From Phoronis australis (Eukaryota; Phoronida; Phoronidae): a DNA stretch of 64,000 nt. The stretch lies in NCBI GenBank assembly GCA_002633005.1, contig NMRA01000335.1, forward strand, positions 186,001 through 250,000, written 5' to 3'. Below the pieces are notes generated by a model. It was not told the DNA's origin and searched no databases. It saw only the letters and a list, made by a program, of their open reading frames with translations. A program made the position numbers and the translations under genes. Within the stretch, counting starts at the first letter, position 1. Every line of letters begins with the position of its first letter. Below, piece after piece: positions 36,501-48,789 of this stretch.

Positions 36501-38970
36501 GTGTTATTGTGTCCCTTCCATGCAGGGGGCGTGTGGTCCAGGTCCCTACTAACTACATAGCTAATGTGAAACGCCGATATCTACTGAAGGATCTGTCACA
36601 CTCAAATTTGTCCTCAGAACTGCGTGCAAGCCGGTTTCAAGATCTTGATGAAACAGGCTGGGAACTGGCGCAAATGAACACGCAGTTCTGATAAAAAGTA
36701 TACCTCTCGCATGTTATACAGTGTATAATTCCTTGGAGTCGATCGAGTCCTTACTACTGTTGTGTGCAACACTCATGTGGTCACCACACGGGTTTCCTCC
36801 TGTTTTTGAGACGCCAGTGAGAACTTGGTATGACAGCCCTAAATTGCAGTGATGACCGCAAGGTGTAAAAGTTGCAACAGGAGGTAGGGGGGAGGAGTGA
36901 CGACTAAACGGATTGTGGCATGTGAGACGAGCGGACAGTCGGGGAAGTCTGGTGCCAACCGGCAACCAGTTTTTAAGGAAGTTGAATTTAGCCGTTCTTT
37001 TCAACAACTTTCACGTTCTTGCTCAGCCTGCTTTACCTATATCGCCTCATTCGACTTATTATAGTCGCATCGAAGAATGTCAGCTATAGCTGGGAATTTG
37101 CGGCGGAATTCTAGGTCCCCCTTCAGGAAAAGTCGTAGACTCCCGTCTGTTCATGCCAAAGATACATGGACCAGACCCACCAGCCGATCCTATGAGCCTG
37201 CTAACTCACCAGGGGTGTACATGTACATTACATCCATTACTCTACACTATACGAATTCAGATCAGCGACCAAGAGCCTACATGTGTGTACCCCTGACAAC
37301 AAATTCCATGATATCTCGAGAAAAATAATTTATTTGCGCGTTAACCATTCGCCACGGAGTGCTGTGTGGTATTAAATACTGCAATTAAGGTTGAATTAAG
37401 TTCATTCAGGTTTTCAAGTAGCTCTACATTAAAAGTTCGAATTATTATATGAGAATAGAGCGAACTTAGGTAATAAAAGGGAAATTTTACAATTGTACGA
37501 CACATTGCAAATTTATGATGAAAAGCTGAACTAATTGATAGGCATTAATGTAATACCAATAGAATTGTCATATTTACAAATGTTTTGAAAAATCACGGTT
37601 CACAAATTTTGAAATTTTATCTAATTACCTAGCCAGTGTTTATCTGATTATTACAAAATAGCAAATAATCTTTGTGCTTGCCTTGACGCTATCACGTGTT
37701 AGACACGTGATGTCAGAAAATAGTATTTTGTTTTCACAGTTTCACTTTAAAGAACTCAAACGAAGTTATTCTTTATTTTTTATTGTTTAGAATCGTTTGA
37801 AACGAACTTAAGTTACAACACTAGGTATTATGCTGAGTGATGAAACAGAAACGAAATAATCGATTGGTCAACATATCAGCGTTAAGTTAGATGTCAACTG
37901 CCAACAACCAGTTCCGGAAACACCACAGCGCCTCTCCCTAACTATTTGGTATACAGTATAACCACAATGCTTCGAGTCAGTAGAACACTTTCCCCCAAGT
38001 TGTACTCCACTGCCGCGTTCAGAACTGTTTTACATAAAATAGGTTGTCCTTTCGTTATTCTAATACTGATACTGCTGCAGTAAGTTACCATGTTGTCGTA
38101 AACACCCAGGAAAGCTGATCGGAGTGCAATAAATGTTATCGTTCTTCATTTGTGCCACTCAATCACGAAGTGTGTTAGCAGTCGTTATCTTTCCAATCTT
38201 TATCAATCATACATCCGCAACCGAGGAATGGTGAACTCAGGACAAAGGAATTCCTATTTTTGTGTAGAATTCACTTGACTCACTGGTTGGGTTTGACGAA
38301 TGCTCCAGGGGAGACATTTTGATTGGTTCATGAACCGGGTTTATATTGACCGCACCCAAATGGAACCTTTTAAGGTACAGTTACACTTAAGCATCAATGC
38401 CTAAGATGATAAATAATGGAACATTATCTTTCCCGCCACTTGCTCACCGGAAATCTCGTCTGGATTTCCCATATAGTTATATATTGTACTGCTATAAGCA
38501 GAATCATGTTCTCTACATAAAACATGACCATGGAGCAACCCGTATGAGCCGATTAAGCTTCAGACCCGGAAAATGTTGATCTCGTCTGTACTAACCAAGA
38601 AGACGAATTTCTGTAATCCTTTATGCATGCAAAAATGCCATTCTTTATGTAAAAAAACATTGTTTTCCTGATTAACCCGACCGACCTGGTGAGATGGTCA
38701 GTTCTCAATCATGTACGGGCTGAATACTTTCACCGTATTGAAGGAACTGAGTTTGACAAGTACAGGTCAACTGTAGAACTCTGAGTAGCGTCCTTGGTTT
38801 TGAGTTTAATCACACTGTACGTTTTTTTCAATGGCTATATGATAAAAAATAACTTTTTGCTCATGAGACGACATACTTTACCGCGAAGAGGGTACATTTT
38901 AAATGCATCCATAGCATCTTAATTCTTCCATACTCATGTAGTTTTGGCTCGAACTGCACCTACTGTAGTC
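36501..38970. other. No gene recognised
   Basis: AT-rich, with scattered short ORFs lacking motifs (36714-37007 and 37077-37328 examined). TACATGTACAT occurs at 37218. Nothing else is supported. Confidence 0.4.
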
Positions 38971-38976
38971 AAATAT

Positions 38977-39131
38977 CAGTGGCGGATTTTGAGGGGGCCA
39001 AGGGAGCCATGGCCCCCTAAAACTCACCCAAATTCCGGTTGGCAGTTCGGGGTGCTAATGTCTGACGGACAAAATCCTGACTAATACCCTGCCCTGCCCC
39101 CCCTTGACTAAAAATCTTGGATCCGCCCCTG
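38977..39131. mobile_element. Short MITE 'CAGNGGCGGATCC' family, copy 2 (reverse orientation)
   Basis: CAGTGGCGGATTTTGAGGGG at one end and TGGATCCGCCCCTG at the other, flanked on both sides by AATAT (38972-38976, 39132-39136). The interior GCCATGGCCCCCTAAAA and GTCTGACGGACAAAATCCTG match the 14.7-kb copy on the opposite strand. Length is 155 bp. Confidence 0.8.
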
Positions 39132-39807
39132 AATATGAGTCATTTTTTAAATTTCCCTCCACGTTTCGTCTGATTTACGACTCCTGCTAGTTTTTTCCGA
39201 AGTCTCTTCTTTTCTACGTTCATGTATTCTACTTCATATTGACTTTTCATTCATCCTTTAATGTGTCATGTCTGATAAGCCGTACATCAGGTTTGATTCG
39301 ATCGTTGCTTTTAATTAATTCCCAAGGTACACGTCGTGTTTTTACATTTTCTATCTTCTGAGAAAGAACGTCTCTAAATGCACAACCGAATCTTTCCTGT
39401 TGCCTGTCTCAGGAAATGGCATGTGCGCCTACATTCTGAAAATGTCAGCCACGCTTACAATCAGAGCAGACAGTTGCCTTCACTAAGGCTAGACACTGAT
39501 GAATTTGATTGTGTTTTGCAAACCGCCGCGTGATATAGTCAAGTTTTTCCAACCTAACCACCAGGGCTCAGTTACATAAAAGTTATGCGCTGTAGCAACA
39601 ATGACGTCGCATTATCACGCGTCACGCTGTATATTGTTGAACAATGCTCCTGACGTCATGCAAGAATCAAACTTATCCAGCAGTTAAATTTGAAGTTTTG
39701 TGCAACCGACCCCTGATTTCTAAACATCACGTGCGTGCTTGCAGTGAATGCAACCCTGTTTTTCATGGCTTATCTCTTTCACGCACCTTATGTAGCTAAC
39801 AGAGCAT

Positions 39808-39945
39808 CAGGCAGATCCAGGATTTTGCTCATGAGGGCTTCAGCACAGGATAAACATAGGGTAGCTTTAGTTGAGATTCCTCCATTACAGCGAGGTAAAT
39901 GGGACCCCAAGCAAGGCCACCCTCCTCTCGCTGGATCTGCCCCTG
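39808..39945. mobile_element. Short MITE, related ends CAGGCAGATCC / GGATCTGCCCCTG
   Basis: CAGGCAGATCCAGGATTTTG at the left and CTGGATCTGCCCCTG at the right form imperfect inverted ends like the 'CAGNGGCGGATCC' family. The interior is different, so this is a diverged or sister subfamily. No clean target duplication. Confidence 0.55.
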
Positions 39946-39949
39946 CAGA

Positions 39950-42560
39950 TTTCAACATTTTTCTTAAGTTTCTAATATTCGTATGTTTCGATTGGAATTA
40001 ACTCCAGTTGTCAAACACTATGTGCATATGAAGTGCGTTATTTAACCCATAATACCTGAAATGGTAAAAAAGGTCTAGTAGTTGTCGGGCAGGGTTATAC
40101 GTTTGTGTCAAAAATCACTCTAAACTTACAAATTAAACGACACCGTTGTTCACGTGAAATATTTTTCTTTAAACGGAATAGTTAGTCGAGCGTTAACACT
40201 TGCCAGCAAAACAATGGACCGCTTACGCGTTTGTAGGGGCCCTGGAACTTATAAGCGAATTGCTTGACTTTTTCGCCTTCATTTGAGCTCCGATTGCATT
40301 TTCAGTGTGTGGAGAAACGTCTAAACATTGGCTTAAAGTCTCCAAAACGCTGCCTGCGTTGAAAAGTATGATTAGGTTGTTTGCCGATATAAAACTGGCC
40401 TTAGCTTCCTTACATTAGAGATAATGCATGCATGAGCACGGGAAAAACTGTGAGATATTTATTGTTTGGAAAGCCAGCATGAACGAGTTGCAATGGATTG
40501 TCATGGTGTGGCCTTTTGTGCGCACTGTCACTGACGGGTAGAATTCAGTTCAATCTGATCTGAATAAAAGACAGTGAAGACAGTGTAGCAATTTTAAAAC
40601 CCAAAGTTTCTATGACGTACAGCAGGTTTAAAGAAGTTGTTTGAGATGGCTGTCTTTATGACAATATACACTATATGTGGGGGCCATGTTGCCGTACAAA
40701 CGTCGCCATTTTGACAGCTGGTTATAGTCGACGCAACTTTTACTACTAACTCTCTTATTACGCCGACGTTCAACCACTGCAATCCATTATAAGCAGCAAG
40801 GACGCTATTTAAATTTTATGCTTTTTCAAAAAGTGCCCAGAAATTATACCACCACCTTTGGATGCTGGTTTCCCAGAGGTTAATCCTCTGCAATGTACTT
40901 ACCACGCAGAATTGTCATGCGAGCTACATTGAATTACAGACACCGACAGAATTGCCTTTTTCACTTAAGTTGGAGACAGCCGAAGCAGCACGTTCGCTAT
41001 TTTTATATACCATAACTCCCACTAGAATTTTGAGTTTGTCTTCATCGTGAATACGGACGATGGGCAACGCATGACGTGTAACGTTGACTGTTAGATATGT
41101 TTTCAAGTGTGATAACTAACTGGTTTCTAGCAAAAGGGTTTCTTAACTTTTAAGAAGCGTTTTGCAAAAATTATCGATTGTCAATATCAGATGTGTGCCG
41201 TATACTTGCTGCTTGCTCTTTTTCGATAGTTGTGATAAAAATCTGCAAGACAAGCCCGCACCTAACGATACTGTTGTTATATTTTACAGTTGAACAAAAC
41301 ACGAGGAGTCAGGAATGAAATCTGATGCGGATGTCTCAGTCTTGCCAGGGAACCTCAGACTGCGGTGAATTGTTGACGGCTTTGTTCACCATAATCTTGG
41401 CAAGCTGACATCGCAGGATTTTGTGAGACTTCGAGGGATTTCAACCGACTTTGAATGCGGCATGGACAACCGCGACAGTGATAATGGTCTTCGGGTTGCT
41501 CAGGTGAAATCGGTTTAATGAATGCTTTAAGTCGATTTTCAGTTGAAGATCCGTAGCTTTCATCACCATTATGACTGGCCGCAGTGACACCTCGTGGCCA
41601 TCGAAATTGTTGAGTGCAATGTAGAAACTTGTTTCAAAACGATCGTTTGTCCACACGATCGAAGGGCGTGTTTTGTCCACAGGTTGGCTTCGTCTTTGTT
41701 CTGACTGGGGTATTGCATATTTAGCCGACTGTGATTTGGAGAAGCGGTTTGGTGAAGCGGTCTTCTCGAGAACATTACGAAAATGGGTACCAGTGACGTA
41801 CTTGTGTTTATTTCATGTTTTCCCATATTCCTTGGTGTTTTTAGAAGTAACTTGTTTTTGTTATGATTGCAAGCGGAAATTGAAGTGCTTAGGTATGGTG
41901 ATGAGTGTTGATTTAAATGTATTCCGGCAAAAGCATGCAAATTAAGATCACCCATGGGTGAACAGTTTAAACGTTTACGTGTACAGTACATTATAGCTGT
42001 TGAGTTTGCATTTTGTTTTACTGAAATACGATGTCTATTTAAGCTATAATTACTAAATAAAGTAAGTATGCCATTTGTTTTTCGCTCCTCAGGAACAAGG
42101 AGATGGACATAAAGGCGTACAAATTAACGTTTTCGGCAGGAAATCCTGACAATTTGACTGCATATCTTAAGAAGTTTTGCTCCTCTAGTCGGTGAGAGAA
42201 CACGGTTTATAAGTACGACTGATTAGAAAACGGAAGTCCCAAAATGACTGATTTAAGCATTGCAAGTTCATTGTTTGGGAAACATGGCTTGAGTTTGAAA
42301 TGTTAGAGTACTTTTAGGGTGAATTTCGGGCACTATAGTGCAGTAAAAAGAATAGCTGAGTGTGCATCGGAAATGCTTAGAAATTTGTTGTTTCTGAGCG
42401 ATTTACTGAAAATTGCATTGAGTATTAATATTAAAAAGGCATTTCCTTTTAACACTATTTGAAACAAAGCAAACTATTCAAAGAAACAAAGGATATTTTT
42501 CAAACTGATCCCCGTTGTGGTAAAATGATTTCCATCCCTATATCATCCCGGGCGCTGGCA
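39950..42560. other. No gene recognised
   Basis: Antisense ORFs at 41441-41991 overlap a plus-strand ORF at 41673-41945. Neither shows a known domain. I see no repeats with clear ends. Confidence 0.35.
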
Positions 42561-42565
42561 TAAAC

Positions 42566-43120
42566 AAAAGCTTTTTCAATTTCATGGAAATTAGGATTGA
42601 AAACAAATGGCACTTACTTTTTGAGTAGTTTATATGGCGCTTCATATTCCAGTGTTGCAACATGAATAATCCTATAGCATGCATGTTTATTTTTTCACAG
42701 AGTTCGCAGTTATTAAACGTCTAGGAACTGCAATAGATCTAGGGCCCGTTCCAACAAAACTGACTTAGCTAAGACAAATCTTAAATTTTAGTAAATTTTA
42801 AAATAAAAGTTGAATTTGTCTCAAAACCAAATGAAGAAAAAGATCTTAAGTTTGACTTATGTGTATGACCTAAGTTTTGTCTTAATTTTGACCAACTTTT
42901 CAAATGTGGAAGTTTCAAAGTTCGGAAGTTAAGACAAATCTTANAAAAGCTTTTTCAATTTCATGGAAATTAGGATTGAAAACAAATGGCACTTACTTTT
43001 TGAGTAGTTTATATGGCGCTTCATATTCCAGTGTTGCAACATGAATAATCCTATAGCATGCATGTTTATTTTTTCACAGAGTTCGCAGTTATTAAGCGTC
43101 TAGGAACTGCAATAGATCTA
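42566..43120. repeat. Allelic duplication around a single N, with and without a MITE
   Basis: 42566-42741 and 42945-43120 are nearly identical (from AAAAGCTTTTTCAATTTC to GCAATAGATCTA), separated by an insertion and the n at 42944. After ..ATAGATCTA the first copy continues into GGGCCCGTTCCAAC, the second into GACTACACTG. The two copies therefore represent an occupied and an empty allele of one site. Confidence 0.85.
42742..42943. mobile_element. MITE insertion truncated at the N
   Basis: It begins GGGCCCGTTCCAACAAAACT directly at the breakpoint defined by the empty allele. The AT-rich interior has paired phrases AAGACAAATCTTA near both visible ends (about 42770 and 42930). The far terminus is missing at the joint. 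Confidence 0.7.
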
Positions 43121-44828
43121 GACTACACTGTATGCCGGTGAGTCTATGAATGAGGTATCAGTTTCCACAAACTAAATAAAGGACCTTCATGTTGGTCACC
43201 GACAGATGATATTGTCAATTAGAGAAAATTGAGCAGAGAAACAATTATTGCTTCACCTTAAGATTTGCCAACTAGGGTATACTAGGCGACGCGTTTGTAT
43301 GCTCAAATATGTACTTTTCAGTGCAGTTATGGTAAAACCATAATATGCGAAGATTGTCAACGAGGTTGTATTGAGACTTGTAGATAACGTTGCCTGATTC
43401 CGGCATTTGGAAAACTGAAAATTGTGAGGACGTGTTATAGCTCGGCGCAGGCGAAGAGCTACTTATACGAGTCCAGCTGACATCCTCTAATCAAAGAGGT
43501 GGCGCATTACTCAAGTCAAAGGTCACTTCGCACATTACTCACATGGGGGCGTGAAAATACAATAGTTGACTTACATGTCAACCATTATTTGCTCAAACCG
43601 TGGCATTTTTGAAAAAAAAAACATACCAAACTATAGCACTGACGAAATGGATCAAAATACTGAGTGTTCGAATGGCAAAATGCATTACATACTCTCTTGT
43701 AAATCTCGTTAGGGTGCGTGAGCGAGTGAATGGTGAACGGCAAAGGGAATGTTCAATTAATTGACGCAAATCAGAGATTATTTCGACAAAACGAAGGTTT
43801 GAGAAATTTTTTGTCAGCAAAACAGTGTAACAAGTATGTATACATAACATACGTAGCATTTTAGCTCTACGGCGTAGCACTGCAGAAACAGCAAATATCT
43901 TACCAATGAAGTGCGTAAAAACGTATTGGTCGACATGTATGAGTTGGATGAAGACCTTATTTGTGATTCATTCAATTCGGGAGATTGAATATCGCGGCGC
44001 CGCTGTCGTTTTTCAAATGCATTGTTATCTCTTCGTGAACATGCGGTGATGTTTCAGTTAACTTATGGATGTGTAATCCGATTCATAATTTGCATTTTAG
44101 GTGGTGTTATTTGACTTCAGTGTAGTCGGATGGTACGTGCTTCTATAATTCATGTATATAAGACTTGCTGATCGATGTATTTGAAGCATTTTTTAATTTT
44201 TCTTTCGTGGTTGCATCGTAGGACCAAAAAGCATGTTGCAGTGTGACCCATACTTTTTATTCCACGCGGGTGACAGGTGTTATTTTCCGTCATAAGACAG
44301 CACCAACCTATCTATGGCTGCTCTTGTCTGACTCGGTCGATTTTGCCGGGTCAACGGGCTATGACATAGCTTCGGTTCAGTAATGTTAGGACCTAGCTAA
44401 AATCTAGCCAAAGCCACGTGTTCTCATTTAAAATACACGGTAATCATATCTTAAGTTATCTCGCGAAGTCTTGCTTTTAGTGAGATCCTAGTGTTACTGA
44501 AGTGGAGGCTGGTTGTTCTCAGTGACGACTTCCAGCTTAATGACCAATCAGATGTCTCAGCTAGTTATTCCGGCGATTACAATCAAGTTCATTCAATGAG
44601 TCGCCGACCTGTGTGCGAGCCGACAACTGTCCCATTCGGAAAACAACATCAACGCCGCTAATTGAATTCGTTTTAACGTACACGAATTCTCCCGAACTGT
44701 TCACATCTTGACGTGAGGTATGAGCGACATGTACTTGTATGCTCATCGTTGTATTTAAGGTATGTATGAGTCAGCTGAGCTTGTCGTACATTCAGCTCTT
44801 CGTCTTCGGCGAACCTATGACTCCTGTC

Positions 44829-44973
44829 GGGCGGCGCACCATAGGGGGCTGGGGGGCTATAGCTCCCCCCACTTTTTCCAGTGCTATGCTACACATGGTC
44901 TATAGGCGATGCACCACAGGGGGACTGAGGGGGCTTTAACCCCCCACTTTTTTCAATGCTGCGCCGCCCATGC
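44829..44973. mobile_element. GC-rich MITE 'GGGCGGCGCAxCA', copy 1
   Basis: It runs from GGGCGGCGCACCATAGGGGG to TGCTGCGCCGCCCATGC, with two internal subunits each holding a G-rich block and CCCCCCACTTTTTTC. It is the reverse complement of the element at 48644-48785. The C-terminal half of the ORF starting at 44739 runs into it and is not genic. Confidence 0.75.
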
Positions 44974-44979
44974 TTAGGT

Positions 44980-46820
44980 GTCTGAAAAATAGTCCAATCC
45001 CTTCATCGCAAGGTGTAAAGCAGTGCATTGCACTCAATGCACCCGTACGCGTATAATTACGGGTTGGTAGAGCCATTAGATATCAAAGCAACGTCAAACT
45101 TTCACGGAGCCATCATGTCTACTAAAGGGTTTTGTTCCAGGATGATGCCGTGACACGAATTTAGCGCGTGTGGACATCAGTGCGCATGCCTTAGTTTGGA
45201 GTTTTTTTTGTAAACGAATTGCCCGGGAAGAAGCCGGAAATGTAGTGAATCGTTCTATCGTTTAGTTGATGACTTTTTGTCTCAAGTGAGTCACAGAAAA
45301 CGAACTTGTGTGGAACGTACGCATCGATTTAGTCTGTTGTCGTCAACAGCAGTCGCAAGTACGCCGCAAAGGCATTCCTCGGGAATGTTTGAATATTACC
45401 TGATCAGAGTGGGAATGTCCTCATGGTTCGTCATTCTTTTAGTCACCGAGAAGCATAATTGAAAGTACTCGTAACATTGGGAATGTTTCGGTCATGCGAA
45501 TAAGTAAGACCGATACGTGACATTTTAATTTTTGTATGTTGTGACTTGTGAATAAATTGTTTGTACTTACAGTAGGCTTATTAATATACATGTATTATGA
45601 TATCTAGTGAAATCGCAAGTTGGTCGTCAGAGCGTCTTTTTTAAAGGTAACGACTCTGCATATCTCCATTGGCAAAGGTCATGACCTCAACCCCTGAAAC
45701 TTAGGAACATCTCTTCAAAGAGTAGACGTTATGCGAATAAGAATTACTGGCCGAAATGTAGGCCCGATAGCGGCCAGATGGAAAACTCAAGTAGTCGCCT
45801 ATGCTACAAACGTTGTCTAGTCTGTAGTTCGATGTTAACCACGGCTTAACCATCAAGTGGTTTATTAAGTTAGAGGGCCAGAAACTCAGGGCGACCTCAG
45901 TCCACTGCAAAATCTGTAACCTGCGAGTGGTAACAGTTGGTGGGGATGGGCACTTGTTTAGTATACATGTGCTTGTAACTGTGATCGAGTTTTAACAGGT
46001 GAAATTTGCTGTGTTCAAATAAAAAACAAACAGGTGCAGGCGAGAAAATGCCGGATGATCTTAGCTTTTAATAGATTTATTAGCTAATCAATTTCTACCC
46101 AGTGTACCTGTAAACACATGTCCGGCGACCCCGCCAATATCGTGACCTGGGTTCCTGTCAGTCTCAGAAGTGTCGGTCCTTCCCAGCATTCTCTCTATGA
46201 GACGAACCGACAGAGGTTATCAGTTTCTGCTTAGCGCAGTTCTGGTGGTATTTCAGCCATATCCACTCGGTAGTCTCTCCTGTTTCATCTGCTACCTTCA
46301 GGATATATCGAGGTCTATTTCCTTATTGTCTTCACTCTCAACTTCTGTCCAATTTGAGCCACTGAGCCACTGGAAACACATCTACAACCGATCTCGACCG
46401 GGAACACCCAACAGTGCCAGCGTTTTTACACAAGCACCCGGTCCGCTCCCTGAGGTCGTTGCAAAACAATGACCGTCGAATTCAAGCAGCAGCCCGACTT
46501 CTTTGAGCGAATTAGGGGCTGATAATTTGAAAATTGTATTGTGACGAAAAAGCTCTTATTTCATCTGTGTTTCAAAAATAACGAATCTGACGGTTTTTCT
46601 AGAACCTCTTGCAATATTAAACAGTACACACCATGGATTTTTTGCACATTTTGAATTACCGGAGGCCACAGACTAATGTATGACGTAAAATTTAGCTAAA
46701 CCCACGTTTATTTTCTGTAATTAGCTCGAAATTTTGATTTTTCTTTCAATTTTGCCAATTTTCACATTTCCCGCCATGTGACGTCATGGGTTGAACACAA
46801 GAGATCAGTGACTAGCATTG
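44980..46820. other. No gene recognised
   Basis: ORFs at 45277-45462, 45701-45910 and 46170-46472 were examined and show no domain, signal peptide or splice context. Confidence 0.35.
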
Positions 46821-46824
46821 AACA

Positions 46825-47091
46825 ATGGCGGGGAGCAGGGAATTTGAAAGCGACGGCGATTATGATCAAGAATTGAACGAATACTATGAAGAAACGTACG
46901 GGTATGGTGGCCAGGATGAGGAAATGGGGTTGCACGAAAGCGAGAACAAATTTAATGTGCTTCCGGCTGCGTACTTTTCTACTTTGAGCCTTACGAATTG
47001 GATCCTCCAGCGAGGAGAAGCGGCCTCGGGCTCGGCGTGTCAACCCAGTCATCCAACAGACGATCCTGAATTAAGAGCCGATGTTTCTGAA
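46825..47091 (+). pseudogene. Possible P2X7-like ORF remnant (frameshifted)
   Basis: The frame from ATG 46825 gives an acidic, tyrosine-rich segment (MAGSREFESDGDYDQE, YYEETYGYGGQDEE). A second frame just after it reads VLFYFEPYELDPPARRSGLG before a stop. An acidic leader followed by an FEP motif is reminiscent of the multicopy 'P2X purinoceptor 7-like' ORFs of invertebrate genomes. The cysteine-rich C-terminal domain of that family is not seen. Frame change and lack of the domain suggest a dead fragment; recognition is weak. Confidence 0.25.
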
Positions 47092-48159
47092 TGATAAATA
47101 TTATCCTTTATTGAATCAGGCCTTCTTCGTAACGTCTCCTGTGACTGGAGTCGAAACACGAGTCCTCAAAGTGGGCAGAACAAAGAGTGACCCCGGACCG
47201 AATCGCTTGGTCCACTATGAGGTCCCACACTCTCGTTCGGCGCACGAAGCGATGCCACTTCTGCGCAACTTAGGTGTCCTTCGGAACACCGAGACGTTCT
47301 CCGCCTGGCTGCTGCTTTTCATCCCTCTACGAACCTTCTCGACGCTAAATGTACTTTGCTTCAGTTCACTTCACTAGATATACACTTTGTCTCTGATCCG
47401 AACAGTAAAGCGAACGACTTGGGTTCAACCCATGACGTTGTACATAATCATTATTTTTTTCAATTTTTGCGTGTTTCTTAATGAGCTGTGCAATAAAGGC
47501 ACTGAAATAAAGTAAGATATAATAATAAAATTTATTTTGAGGTACTAGAGTCATGTTGTGTACACTTTAAAAGTGAATAACTCACGTTAGCATCACCAAA
47601 GATTCGCCAAGATCTGCTTGAATTGTATTTTCACGAGTTTTTGCGTTCCATGTCTTAATTAATGCTGTTATCACCACCTGTCGATGTGTCCAAGTACATT
47701 ACTAAGACCGTTCTTAGCGTTGCTCGTGCCACGTGTCCTGTAAATAAAGCTTGACTGTTTGAGTCGGCGCTAAAAATCCAGCCATTGGCCGTCGTTAAGT
47801 ACACTGTATGCTTATCGTATCCCTGGGCTTAGTTGATACTGCCTTGCGTTTCTCTGCCAGTTTGCGGAACTTTGTAAATGAGTACTTGCTACTGACCATT
47901 TTCCATCATTTAGGCTACAAACTAATGAAAGATTTCAAGTTAGAAAGTCTTGTTGCTTAGCCATCGATACCTAGAAACACATTTAAACCTACTAGAAATA
48001 GATAAAAATACCAAGCCAACTTTCAAAAATCGTGATTTGTATGAAGTGCTGTTACACTATACACTATTTTCATTATGTACTTGAGTATATTCAAAATGTG
48101 GTATCAGTTGGCAAAATTTTCGATCAGACCCTCGTCGGTTCGTCGTAAACTGTGCTCTC

Positions 48160-48240
48160 CGTGGGGCCATCAATTTCTTTCCAATCGGTGCTTCTGGTTT
48201 ATGCAGCAGCCTCTAACCAATGAGCTATATAGCTCATTGC
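48160..48240 (-). repeat. tRNA-derived SINE head
   Basis: On the minus strand TAGCTCATTGGTTAGAGG fits the D-arm/A-box of a tRNA (TAGCTCAGTTGGTTAGAG). It is followed by an anticodon-arm-like GCTGCATAAACCAGAAG and a poor B-box (CCGATTGGAAAG). The palindrome GAGCTATATAGCTC lies at its start. The stems do not pair well enough for a working tRNA, so a SINE remnant is the better call. Confidence 0.4.
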
Positions 48241-48643
48241 TCTAACCTATGTCGGTTTTCATTATGTAATTGCGTTAACAGATAATTGGGCACTGTGGGT
48301 ATACCCGCACTCATGTCGGATCCCTGCAGAGTGCTGGCGAGCGCTCAAGAACATCCTTTAATTATTGCGACAGTAACATAGCACAGTTGCAGGTGCGATA
48401 GCATAGTACCACATGGTGTTTCAAGTAGGAAATTAAAAATTGTTATGGGACATAGGCAAAGTCTGCCTGCGCCCCACTACAATCCAACGCCCTACGCGTC
48501 ATCATTCTGGACCGCTTGGTCTTCGTCAACGATATTCCAACTTCCCTATTCATCCAGGCTTTCCTTTGACGCTAAAACTGATAGGGCCATCGCACGCTTC
48601 TTATGTCCCATCAAACGCGTGCAGTCGCCTTTGAGGTCCTATG

Positions 48644-48785
48644 CATGGGCGGCGCAGCACTAAAAAAAGTGGGGGCTAAAGCCCCCTAAGCCCCCTGCGG
48701 TGCATCGCCTATAGACCATGTGCGGCGTAGCACTGAAAAAAGTGGGGGGCCGTAGCCCCCCAGCCCCCTATGGTGCGGCGCCCAT
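48644..48785. mobile_element. GC-rich MITE 'GGGCGGCGCAxCA', copy 2 (opposite orientation)
   Basis: It runs from CATGGGCGGCGCAGCAC to GTGCGGCGCCCATG with near-perfect terminal inverted repeats. It has two internal half-units, each with AAAAAAGTGGGGG and a C-rich block. It matches 44829-44973 as the reverse complement and has the more complete ends. Confidence 0.8.
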
Positions 48786-48789
48786 GCTA

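Noticed and set aside
41441-41991. Overlapping minus and plus ORFs of 79-140 residues
   Set aside because: Examined for CUB or other domains; no motif, signal peptide or consistent splice phase.
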